DNA from: CANKBT01 sp038236005
Lineage (GTDB): Bacteria; Actinomycetota; Actinomycetes; Mycobacteriales; SCTD01
DNA: 15,411 nt
Direction of reading: 5' to 3'
NCBI GenBank assembly: GCA_038236005.1
Contig: JBBSTI010000079.1
Location: forward strand, 1-15,411
This document shows positions 1-5,804 of this stretch, piece after piece. Made by a program: the position numbers and the translations under genes. Position 1 is the stretch's first letter; each line of letters opens with the position of its first letter. The notes under the pieces were generated by a model. That model ran no database searches. It was not told the DNA's origin and worked only from the letters and a program-made list of their open reading frames with translations.

Positions 1-1434
1 CAGTTGTGCGGTGGGCGGTTCAAGAAGCTTTTCACGATCTTCTCCAACCCCAAGCTGCCGTCCATCGGGGAGTACTACGAGCCGTGGACCTACGACTACG
101 CCACGCTCACCAACGCCCCGGCTCAGGAGCACACCCCGGTCGCCCGCCCCAAGTCGCTGATCTCGGGCGAGAACATGAAGATCGAGTGGTCGGCCAACTG
201 GGACGACGACCTCGGCGGGTCCACCGAGACCGCGCACCGGGACCCGATGCTCGCCAAGATCGCCGACAAGGTGAAGTTCGAGTTCGAGCAGACCTTCATG
301 TTCTACCTGCCGCGGATCTGCGAGCACTGCCTCAACCCGTCGTGTGCGGCGTCGTGCCCCAGCGGCGCGATCTACAAGCGCGAGGAGGACGGCATCGTCC
401 TGGTGGACCAGGACCGCTGCCGAGGGTGGCGGATGTGCGTGTCCGGCTGCCCCTACAAGAAGATCTACTTCAATCACAAGACCGGCAAGGCCGAGAAGTG
501 CACGTTCTGCTTCCCGCGGATCGAGGTCGGCCTGCCGACCGTCTGCTCCGAGACCTGCGTCGGGCGGCTGCGTTACATCGGCCTGATGCTGTATGACGCC
601 GACAAGGTGCTGGAGGCGGCGTCGACCGAGGACGACCACGGCCTCTACGAGGCGCAGCGTGAGGTGTTCCTCGACCCCTTCGACCCCGAGGTGATGCGCG
701 AGGCAGAGAAGGCCGGCATCGCCCGGGACTGGATCGACGCCGCCCAGCGCTCCCCGATCTACGCGCTGATCAACACCTACAAGGTCGCGCTGCCGCTGCA
801 CCCGGAATACCGCACGATGCCGATGGTCTGGTACATCCCGCCGCTCTCGCCCGTGGTGGACGTCGTGCAGGAGACCGGCGAGGACGCCGAGGACACCGGC
901 AACCTGTTCGCGGCCATCGACGCCCTGCGCATCCCGATCGAATATCTCGCGGAGCTGTTCACCGCGGGCGACGTCGCGCCGGTCGACGCCGTGCTGAAAA
1001 AGCTGGCCGCGATGCGCTGCTACATGCGCGACATCAACATGGGCCGCGACCCGGACGGCAGCATCCCGGCCGCCGTCGGGATGAGCGAAGAAGACATGTA
1101 CAACATGTACCGGCTGCTCGCGATCGCCAAGTATGACGAGCGCTACGTCATCCCAGCGGCGCACGCCGAGCAGGCGCACGCCCTGGAGGAGCTGGCGACC
1201 GAGTGCTCGGTCGCCGACTACGGCGGCGGGCAGCACGACCTGTTCGGTGAGGGCTCCGGCGTCCCCACGCCGATCGCGGTCGAGAACTTCCAGATGCTCC
1301 AGGCCCGGCAGACCGCCGACACGCTCGCCTCGCCCGACGACAAGAGCGTGCGCGTCAACCTGCTGAACTGGGACGGCAAGGCCCCCGGGGGGCTCTTTCC
1401 CCCGAAGGTCTCGCCGAAAGCCTCGGACTCGTGA
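1..1434 (+). CDS. narH: Respiratory nitrate reductase beta subunit NarH (5' partial)
   Basis: This is the iron-sulfur electron-transfer subunit of the membrane-bound NarGHI nitrate reductase; it passes electrons from the NarI haems to the NarG molybdenum site on the cytoplasmic side. The reading frame is open to the window edge, so the TTG at position 4 is not the true start; compared with about 510 residues in E. coli NarH, roughly 85 N-terminal residues, including the first ferredoxin-type Cys group, are missing. Visible codons, numbered from base 1, show CEHCLNPSCAASCP (Cys 107, 110, 115, 119) and CRGWRMCVSGCP (Cys 140, 146, 150). Trp 143 stands where a cluster Cys would be, the known signature of the NarH [3Fe-4S] centre. 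Further Cys pairs (KCTFC, VCSETC) follow, as does the conserved LPLHPEYRTMPMVWY segment. The stop overlaps the narJ start by 4 bp (GTGA). Identification is very secure. Confidence 0.98.
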   Translation, partial: QLCGGRFKKLFTIFSNPKLPSIGEYYEPWTYDYATLTNAPAQEHTPVARPKSLISGENMKIEWSANWDDDLGGSTETAHRDPMLAKIADKVKFEFEQTFMFYLPRICEHCLNPSCAASCPSGAIYKREEDGIVLVDQDRCRGWRMCVSGCPYKKIYFNHKTGKAEKCTFCFPRIEVGLPTVCSETCVGRLRYIGLMLYDADKVLEAASTEDDHGLYEAQREVFLDPFDPEVMREAEKAGIARDWIDAAQRSPIYALINTYKVALPLHPEYRTMPMVWYIPPLSPVVDVVQETGEDAEDTGNLFAAIDALRIPIEYLAELFTAGDVAPVDAVLKKLAAMRCYMRDINMGRDPDGSIPAAVGMSEEDMYNMYRLLAIAKYDERYVIPAAHAEQAHALEELATECSVADYGGGQHDLFGEGSGVPTPIAVENFQMLQARQTADTLASPDDKSVRVNLLNWDGKAPGGLFPPKVSPKASDS

Positions 1435-2123
1435 GCCGGCGCCCGAAGTCCGGCCTCGCGCCGGACCAGCTGACGATCGTCTGGCAGTCGGTGTCGCTGC
1501 TGCTCGACTACCCGTCCGAACAGATGCGTTCACGGCTGGGCATCATCCGGGACGCCTCGCACGGCCTGCCGCCGACGATCGCGGCGTCGATCTGCGGGTT
1601 TGCTGACCATCTGGAGCGGGCGTCGCTGCCCCAGCTGCAGGCCGAATACGTCGAGACGTTCGACAACCGCCGCCGGTGCAACCTGTTCCTGACCTACTTC
1701 GCGCACGGAGACACCCGCAAGCGGGGGATGGCCCTGCTGCGGTTCAAGCAGACCTATCTCAGCGCCGGCTTCGCGCTGGCCGACGCCGAGCTGCCCGACC
1801 ACCTCTGCGTGGTGCTGGAGTTCGCGGCGACCGTGGACCAGGAGCTCGGTCTCGGGTTGATGCTCGACCACCGGGCGGGGCTCGAGCTGTTGCGCCTGTC
1901 GCTCGCCGACCTGGCATCCCCCTGGGCAACCCTGCTCGATGCGGTCACGGCCACCCTTCCGGCGCTGCGCGGCGACGAGCGCGACGCCGTCCGCCGGCTC
2001 GCTGCCGAGGGCCCACCGGAGGAGGAGGTGGGGCTGGCACCGTTCGCCGCCCCGCAGTTCAGCCCCGGCGCCCCGGCGGGACCCACCTTGCTGGCCATGC
2101 CGTCCTTCCCCGGAGCGCGCTGA
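1431..2123 (+). CDS. narJ: Nitrate reductase assembly chaperone NarJ
   Basis: NarJ is a cytoplasmic, TorD/DmsD-like all-helical chaperone that binds apo-NarG and is needed for molybdenum-cofactor insertion; it is not part of the final enzyme. The 230-residue product has the usual length and family features: an N-terminal QSVSLLLDYPSE segment, then LQAEYVETFDNRRRCNLFLTYFAHGDTRKRG (residues about 64-94, longer than quoted motifs in other families but characteristic), then LPDHLCVVLEFAA. The GTG start at 1431 overlaps the narH stop as GTGA and has no strong ribosome-binding site, so it is probably translated by coupling. The stop TGA shares its A with the narI ATG. The C-terminal 40 residues are rich in Ala, Pro and Glu and look disordered. 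Order narH-narJ-narI is the standard one. Confidence 0.96.
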   Translation: MSRRPKSGLAPDQLTIVWQSVSLLLDYPSEQMRSRLGIIRDASHGLPPTIAASICGFADHLERASLPQLQAEYVETFDNRRRCNLFLTYFAHGDTRKRGMALLRFKQTYLSAGFALADAELPDHLCVVLEFAATVDQELGLGLMLDHRAGLELLRLSLADLASPWATLLDAVTATLPALRGDERDAVRRLAAEGPPEEEVGLAPFAAPQFSPGAPAGPTLLAMPSFPGAR

Positions 2124-2848
2124 TGTCTCACTTCCTGTTCGTCGTGGTGCCGTACATCTGCCTGACGACCTTTGTCGTCGGTCATGCCTGGCGCTACCGC
2201 TATGACAAGTTCGGCTGGACCACCCGGTCGAGCCAGCTGTACGAGAACCGGCTCCTGCGCATCGGCAGCCCGCTGTTCCACTTCGGGATGCTCGGCGTCG
2301 TCGGCGGCCACATCATCGGGCTCCTGGTGCCGCAGTCGTGGACGGACGCCGTCGGGATCAGCGAAGAGACCTATCACATCGTGGCGATAGCCGGGGGTCT
2401 GCTCGCCGGCCTCGCGGCGCTGGCGGGGATGGTGATCCTCATCTACCGCCGCCGCACCGTCGGTCCGGTCTTCTCGGCCACCACCGTCATGGACAAGGTG
2501 ATGTATGCGTTCCTGGCGGCCGCGATCGTGCTCGGGATGTGGAACACCATCGCCGGTTCGATCCTGACCATCGGCGGCGAGTACAACTACCGCGAAGGGG
2601 TCTCGGTCTGGTTCCGTTCCTTCCTGGCCTTCCAGCCGGACGCAAGCCTGATGGCGAACGCGCCGCTGGGCTTCCAGCTGCACGCGCTGGTCGCTTTCGC
2701 CCTGTTCGCGCTGTGGCCGTTCACCCGGCTCGTGCACGTGTTCAGTGCGCCGCTGGGCTACGTGACCCGGCCCTACATCGTCTATCGCAGCCGCGACGAC
2801 CAGCTGGGCAACCACCGGCCCCGGCGCGGCTGGGACCGAGTCTCCTGA
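2123..2848 (+). CDS. narI: Respiratory nitrate reductase gamma subunit NarI (cytochrome b)
   Basis: NarI is the membrane anchor of nitrate reductase; it oxidises menaquinol and carries two b-type haems to feed electrons to NarH. The 241-residue protein has about five hydrophobic segments, the first at residues 4-21. The expected haem-ligand histidines are present at His53 (LFHFG), His63 (GGHIIG), His187 (QLHALV) and His205 (RLVHVF). The spacing is essentially that of E. coli NarI (His56, 66, 187, 205), so both haems should be bound. The start is set by the TGATG overlap with narJ and by GGAG at 2112-2115, 7 nt before the ATG. The C-terminal cytoplasmic tail (RSRDDQLGNHRPRRGW) is basic, as expected for the side that contacts NarGH. 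Confidence 0.98.
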   Translation: MSHFLFVVVPYICLTTFVVGHAWRYRYDKFGWTTRSSQLYENRLLRIGSPLFHFGMLGVVGGHIIGLLVPQSWTDAVGISEETYHIVAIAGGLLAGLAALAGMVILIYRRRTVGPVFSATTVMDKVMYAFLAAAIVLGMWNTIAGSILTIGGEYNYREGVSVWFRSFLAFQPDASLMANAPLGFQLHALVAFALFALWPFTRLVHVFSAPLGYVTRPYIVYRSRDDQLGNHRPRRGWDRVS

Positions 2849-2906
2849 GACACCCGCACCGCAAGCCGCCCGCACCGCACCGCACCCCTACGGACAAGGA
2901 CGCCCC

Positions 2907-3239
2907 ATGAAGAAGTCTTCGCTGACCGCTCTGGCCCACCAGCAGCTGGAGCTCGCCCGCGGCAAGAGCAGCGGCCGCAGCAGCTCCACCGTCTACGGCG
3001 GTCACGAGCATCAGCTCCGACAGACCTTGATCGCCCTCACGGCCGGTCAGATGTTGTCCGAGCACGAGAGCCCCGGCGAGGCGACCGTGCACGTCCTGTC
3101 CGGTCGGGTCCGCCTCGCTTCGGTGGAGGACGCCTCGGACGGCGCCCCTGGGGACCTGCTCGTGGTTCCGGACGCCCGCCACTCCCTCGAAGCGCTCGAG
3201 GACGCCGCCGTGCTGCTCACCGTGTCCGTACAGGCCTGA
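2907..3239 (+). CDS. Small single-domain cupin protein
   Basis: The 110-residue protein has one cupin-like beta-barrel. After a polar N-terminal helix (residues 1-25) it shows a degenerate first cupin motif (LSEHESPGEATVHVLSGRVRL, about residues 49-69, with His and Glu available as metal ligands) and a second motif (GDLLVVPDARHSLEAL, about residues 82-97, with the conserved G, P and H). Start: ATG with AAGGA at 2895-2899, 7 nt upstream. It lies 58 bp after narI on the same strand, so it is probably co-transcribed with the nitrate reductase genes. Small cupins bind metals or small ligands and often sense or store; no reaction can be assigned. It could act in nitrate or nitrite sensing, but that is a guess from context only. 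Confidence 0.8.
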   Translation: MKKSSLTALAHQQLELARGKSSGRSSSTVYGGHEHQLRQTLIALTAGQMLSEHESPGEATVHVLSGRVRLASVEDASDGAPGDLLVVPDARHSLEALEDAAVLLTVSVQA

Positions 3240-3297
3240 GGGGGCCATACACACCGGACGTCGTCATCCGGCGCGGTGGGCTCCAGCGCGGAAAAGG

Positions 3298-3322
3298 CCC
3301 CGGCGTGGTGTCTCAGCCGGGG
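3298..3322 (-). terminator. Probable rho-independent terminator of the PNPOx-like gene
   Basis: Perfect 7-bp arms CCCCGGC (3298-3304) and GCCGGGG (3316-3322) enclose an 11-nt loop. Read on the - strand the stem is followed by CC and then TTTT (3292-3295), the arrangement of an intrinsic terminator. The stop codon of the - strand gene (3313-3315) sits inside the loop. The T tract is short, so efficiency is uncertain. Confidence 0.5.
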
Positions 3323-3774
3323 GGGCGGACGGTGCGAAAGCGTCGGCCGCTCAGCGTGTCGGGCACGACCCGCAGGAAGCACGGCTTCGGGCCCGCGTGC
3401 CACGGGACCAGCGGCAGCTCGGCGGTGTCGATCTTCTCCTGCAGGCTTTCCTTCAGCTCGATCTGGCCCTTGAGCACGACGCTCCAGGCCTCGCCGACGT
3501 CGGGGTCGTAGCCGTCGCACTCGAAGGCCACCCCTGTGGGCCCGACCGCCGCGGCCAGCTTGGTGCCCCGGGCCGTGCGGATCACCACCGTCGCGTGGTC
3601 CACGACGAAGTTGACCGGGAAGATGTCCGGGGCGCCGGCCACGATCACGGCGAGCCGTCCGACCTCGGCGGTGCGTAGCAAGGCCCAGCACGTGGGGGCG
3701 TCCAGCTCCTTGACGACGTGGTCCTGGGCCTTCACACCGTCGTCCTGAGAGCTCACACCGTCCACCGAGGCCAT
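3313..3774 (-). CDS. Pyridoxamine 5'-phosphate oxidase family (split-barrel flavin-binding) protein
   Basis: The 153-residue product resembles the small actinobacterial PNPOx-like proteins that bind FMN or F420 in a split beta-barrel. The family pattern is clear: a helix with C-W-x-L-L (about residues 28-33), then GRLAVIVAGAPDIFPVNFVV (about 39-58), VIRTARGTKLAAA (about 63-75), VAFECDGYD (about 80-88) and WSVVLKGQIEL (about 95-105). Family members include redox enzymes and proteins of unknown role, so the specific reaction is not called. The frame is open upstream to 3882 with only a TTG; I chose the ATG at 3774 because it fits the normal family length, although its ribosome-binding site is weak. 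It diverges from the 118-residue gene across a region with paired inverted motifs and converges on the cupin gene. In mycobacteria, PNPOx-like genes occur in the DosR hypoxia regulon (for example Rv0080), which suits the nitrate-respiration context. Confidence 0.85.
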   Translation of the reverse strand: MASVDGVSSQDDGVKAQDHVVKELDAPTCWALLRTAEVGRLAVIVAGAPDIFPVNFVVDHATVVIRTARGTKLAAAVGPTGVAFECDGYDPDVGEAWSVVLKGQIELKESLQEKIDTAELPLVPWHAGPKPCFLRVVPDTLSGRRFRTVRPPG

Positions 3775-3809
3775 GCCGGGATCATGACGGGTTGCTGGGC
3801 GGTGAACAA

Positions 3810-3855
3810 GGGTCGAAAGTCCTGCCGATAGGCGCAGCCGTAAGACCTTCGACCC
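3810..3855. promoter_or_regulatory. Pair of inverted 14-bp motifs in a divergent promoter (DosR-like candidate operator)
   Basis: GGGTCGAAAGTCCT at 3810-3823 (+) and GGGTCGAAGGTCTT at 3842-3855 (- strand) match at 12 of 14 positions, with centres 32 bp apart, about three helical turns. Their outer parts form an exact 11-bp inverted repeat (CAAGGGTCGAA, 3807-3817; TTCGACCCTTG, 3848-3858). Each motif is itself a loose palindrome (GGGTC with GTCCT or GTCTT). The DosR box of mycobacteria has a GGGAC-N4-GTCCC core, so the likeness is partial. The site lies 36-84 bp upstream of the PNPOx-like start and 106-151 bp upstream of the + gene start. The inverted repeat is seen directly; the regulator is inferred. 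Confidence 0.5.
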
Positions 3856-3897
3856 TTGACCTTGAGTCGTCGACGGGGTCAACTCGACTCTGACCGC

Positions 3898-3924
3898 GAC
3901 AGCCGACAGCCGACAGCCGACAGC
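3898..3924 (+). repeat. GACAGCC 7-bp tandem repeat
   Basis: Three exact copies of GACAGCC plus a six-base partial copy run from 3898 to 3924, ending immediately before an ATG at 3925 that is in frame with the downstream gene. The repeat lies in the probable 5' leader of the 118-residue gene. Because the unit is 7 bp, changes in copy number would shift frame if translation began upstream of it. Confidence 0.8.
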
Positions 3925-3951
3925 ATGACGACGTCACTGAGCACGATCGAC

Positions 3952-3956
3952 GGAGG
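3952..3956 (+). promoter_or_regulatory. Ribosome-binding site deciding the start of the 118-residue gene
   Basis: GGAGG lies 4 nt before the ATG at 3961 and is much stronger than anything ahead of the in-frame ATG at 3925 or the TTG at 3856, so translation most likely starts at 3961. Confidence 0.65.
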
Positions 3957-3960
3957 CAGG

Positions 3961-4317
3961 ATGAGCACCGCAGGAGCAAGCATCCCGAACCGCCCAGCCC
4001 AGACGCGTTACGCGCCGGGGGTGGTGCTGCAGCTGCACCACAGCGACGACGGTCGACAGACCGACCTGCAGCTGCAGGTGATGCCGGGGCGGACGAGCGG
4101 CGTCAGCGCAGCGCGTCTGGTGAGGTCGGTGGTCGCCGAGGAACGTGCCCGCGGGACCGTGCGCCTACGGACCGGGCTGGACTACACCACGCCGGGCGTG
4201 TGGCAGGTGCTCGACGCCCTGCGCGAAGGTGACGGCGAAGACGCCTGGCACTTCGACATGCACCGCTCGGGCTCGTCGGTGATGGTCGACACCCGGTTGT
4301 GCGTGGGTGCGCCCTAG
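3961..4317 (+). CDS. Hypothetical protein, 118 residues
   Basis: I do not recognise a family. The protein is soluble, with no signal peptide, membrane segment or Cys cluster (one Cys near the C-terminus). It appears to be an alpha/beta fold: a beta-like VVLQLHHS (residues about 19-26), QLQVMPG (about 37-43), a helix AARLVRSVVAEERARG (about 50-65), VRLRTGLDY, WQVLDALREG and a final beta-like stretch. Codon use is typical of the window (G/C in third positions), which supports real coding. The start is the ATG at 3961 with GGAGG 4 nt upstream; an ATG at 3925 would add 12 residues. It shares a promoter region with the divergent PNPOx-like gene, and its TAG overlaps the bioY TAG as CTAG, so the two genes end tail to tail. 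Confidence 0.65.
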   Translation: MSTAGASIPNRPAQTRYAPGVVLQLHHSDDGRQTDLQLQVMPGRTSGVSAARLVRSVVAEERARGTVRLRTGLDYTTPGVWQVLDALREGDGEDAWHFDMHRSGSSVMVDTRLCVGAP

Positions 4318-4895
4318 CGGCGGTGACCCAGGCTCCGCCACGCGAGCGGGAGCAGCCCGGCCGCCGCAAGAATCTTGAGCGCGTCGCCTAGCAGGAAGGG
4401 CGTGACGCCGGCCCGGACGGCCTCCCCGAGCCCGAGGTCCAGCGAGAGGGCCAGACCGGCGGCTCCGAAGACGTAGATCGTCAGGGTGCCGACGCTCATC
4501 GTCACCAGCGTCCGCAGCGGGGTGCGGTCGCCGCCACGGCTCGAGAGCACGCCGACCAGGACCGCCGCCACGACGAAGCCGACGAGGTAGCCGGAGCTGG
4601 CCGCGGTCCATCCGGCGGTCTGACCGGAGAACCACGGCACCCCCGCCACGCCGGCGACGAGATAGAGACCCAGGCTCGCCGCGGCCAGGCGCCAGCCGAG
4701 AGCGGCGCCGACGAGCAGCACCGAGAAGGTCTGCAGCGTGACCGGGACCGGGGTGCCCGGCAGGAAGAAGGCGACCTGGGCACTCAGCCCGGTCAGGGCG
4801 GCGCCGCCGACGACCAGGGAGGTCGAGCGCGCAAGGCCGCGAGGAATCAGGTCGGCCAGGACGAGCGGTGCGGGCAGTGCGAAGGCCGAGGACAC
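4314..4895 (-). CDS. bioY: Biotin transporter BioY (ECF substrate-binding component)
   Basis: BioY is the membrane S-component that binds and imports biotin, alone or with an energy-coupling BioMN module. The 193-residue, strongly hydrophobic protein has about six membrane segments and typical BioY motifs: LPGTPVPVTLQTFSVLLVGA (residues about 45-64), LGLYLVAGVAGVPWF (about 75-89), a GY-containing segment (SSGYLVGF, about 100-107) and the C-terminal FLLGDALKI (about 167-175). The GTG start at 4895 is supported by GGAG 5 nt upstream; the ATG at 4900 is out of frame. It follows the enoyl-CoA hydratase gene on the same strand after a 62-bp gap, so the two are probably one transcript. No bioM or bioN is visible in the window. 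A biotin importer next to a biotin-dependent carboxylase operon makes metabolic sense. Confidence 0.93.
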   Translation of the reverse strand: MSSAFALPAPLVLADLIPRGLARSTSLVVGGAALTGLSAQVAFFLPGTPVPVTLQTFSVLLVGAALGWRLAAASLGLYLVAGVAGVPWFSGQTAGWTAASSGYLVGFVVAAVLVGVLSSRGGDRTPLRTLVTMSVGTLTIYVFGAAGLALSLDLGLGEAVRAGVTPFLLGDALKILAAAGLLPLAWRSLGHRR

Positions 4896-4900
4896 GGCAT

Positions 4901-4904
4901 CTCC
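4901..4904 (-). promoter_or_regulatory. Ribosome-binding site of bioY
   Basis: GGAG on the - strand, 5 nt before the GTG at 4895, fixes the bioY start and excludes the nearby out-of-frame ATG at 4900. Confidence 0.65.
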
Positions 4905-4957
4905 AGTTCGTAGGAGGGGGAGGTGGGAGCGGGTTGGTGGCGGCGGGCTCGTGCGTG

Positions 4958-5728
4958 TCAGGAGTCTGGCACCCAGGACGGCGTGCGCTTGTCCAGGAGC
5001 GCGGCGATGCCCTCGCGGGCCTCCTCGGAGGAGAACCGTTCGGCGGACAGCGCGGCCATCGCCTGGAAGTCGTCCGCCAGGCTGTCACCCGGCATCGCGC
5101 TCAGCACCCGCTTGGTCGCTGCGAGCGCCTCCGGACCCCCGCGGCTCAGCTGTCCGACGAGGGTGGCGACGGTCGCGTCGAGCTCGTCGGTCGTGACCGC
5201 CCGGTCGAGCAGCCCGGTCGACAGCGCACGGGCGCCGTCGAAGGGCTCGCCGGTCAGGAACAGCTCGCGGGCGCTGCGCGGGTCCATCCGACGCAGGCAC
5301 GGCACCGCGATGATGGCCGGCGCGACCCCGAGACGCACCTCGCTGAAGCCGAACGTGGCGTCGACCAGCCCGACGGCCAGGTCGCAGGCGGCGATCAGCC
5401 CGAGCCCGCCGGCACGCGCCGCGCCGTTGATCCGGGCGACGACCGGCAGCGGGCCCTCCATGATCGACGTCAGGATCTCGGGGAGGCTGACGATGGGCGT
5501 GCCGCCACCGGCGCGCTGCTCCTTCAGGTCTGCCCCGGAGCAGAAGACCGGGCCGGTCCCGGTCAGCACGACGACGCGGACGCTCGGATCGCCGGTCGCC
5601 GTCTGCAGAGCCTCGTGCAGCTGCTCGAGCAGCGCCCGGGACAGCGCGTTGCGGTTGTGCGGGGAGTCCAGCGTGATCGTGGCGGTCCCGGCGTTGCGGT
5701 CGAGGTGGACGAGAGGCGTGTCAGGCAC
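4958..5728 (-). CDS. Enoyl-CoA hydratase/isomerase family protein
   Basis: The 256-residue crotonase-fold protein should act on an alpha,beta-unsaturated acyl-CoA. Visible features are NRNALSRALLEQL (residues about 25-37), the CoA/oxyanion segment VFCSGADLKE (61-70), the second oxyanion motif NGAARAGGLGL (101-111), CDLAVG (115-120) and FSEVRLGVAP (128-137). Glu130 matches catalytic Glu164 of rat hydratase, but the position of Glu144 is Gly110, so this is not a standard two-glutamate hydratase. A Gly there is, as I recall, common among LiuC-like methylglutaconyl-CoA hydratases, which fits the nearby carboxylase, but the substrate is inferred. The GTG at 5728 is chosen because GGAG lies 5 nt upstream and the length then matches the family; an upstream in-frame start at 5806 would run into the TetR promoter. 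bioY follows 62 bp downstream. Confidence 0.92.
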   Translation of the reverse strand: MPDTPLVHLDRNAGTATITLDSPHNRNALSRALLEQLHEALQTATGDPSVRVVVLTGTGPVFCSGADLKEQRAGGGTPIVSLPEILTSIMEGPLPVVARINGAARAGGLGLIAACDLAVGLVDATFGFSEVRLGVAPAIIAVPCLRRMDPRSARELFLTGEPFDGARALSTGLLDRAVTTDELDATVATLVGQLSRGGPEALAATKRVLSAMPGDSLADDFQAMAALSAERFSSEEAREGIAALLDKRTPSWVPDS

Positions 5729-5733
5729 GGACG

Positions 5734-5737
5734 CTCC
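5734..5737 (-). promoter_or_regulatory. Ribosome-binding site deciding the enoyl-CoA hydratase start
   Basis: GGAG on the - strand, 5 nt before the GTG at 5728, supports a 256-residue protein over the longer 282-residue reading. Confidence 0.6.
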
Positions 5738-5764
5738 AGCGGGTCGTGGACGATGCGGTGTGCG

Positions 5765-5782
5765 CCGTCCCGGTCGGGACGG
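5765..5782. promoter_or_regulatory. Perfect 18-bp palindrome, candidate TetR-family operator
   Basis: CCGTCCCGGTCGGGACGG has perfect 8-bp arms around a GT centre. It lies in the 76-bp gap between the divergent hydratase (start 5728) and TetR-family (start 5805) genes, ending 22 bp before the TetR start. Position and dyad symmetry are what is expected of an autoregulatory TetR operator controlling both genes. No footprint or homologous operator is known to me, so the assignment is inference. Confidence 0.6.
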
Positions 5783-5804
5783 GGGTGGGTGCAGGTGTGG
5801 CAGC

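Noticed and set aside
777..962. Small - strand open frame inside narH
   Set aside because: It is antisense to conserved narH sequence and has no ribosome-binding site or motif.
3856..3884. Possible -35/-10 promoter (TTGACC, 17 bp, TCAACT) for the 118-residue gene
   Set aside because: The -10 match is weak and the -35 overlaps the inverted motif, so it is not supported enough to list.
4923..5804. N-terminal extension of the TetR frame (apparent 517-residue protein)
   Set aside because: The upstream part is antisense to the enoyl-CoA hydratase, Ser/Arg-rich and featureless; TetR homology starts after 5805.
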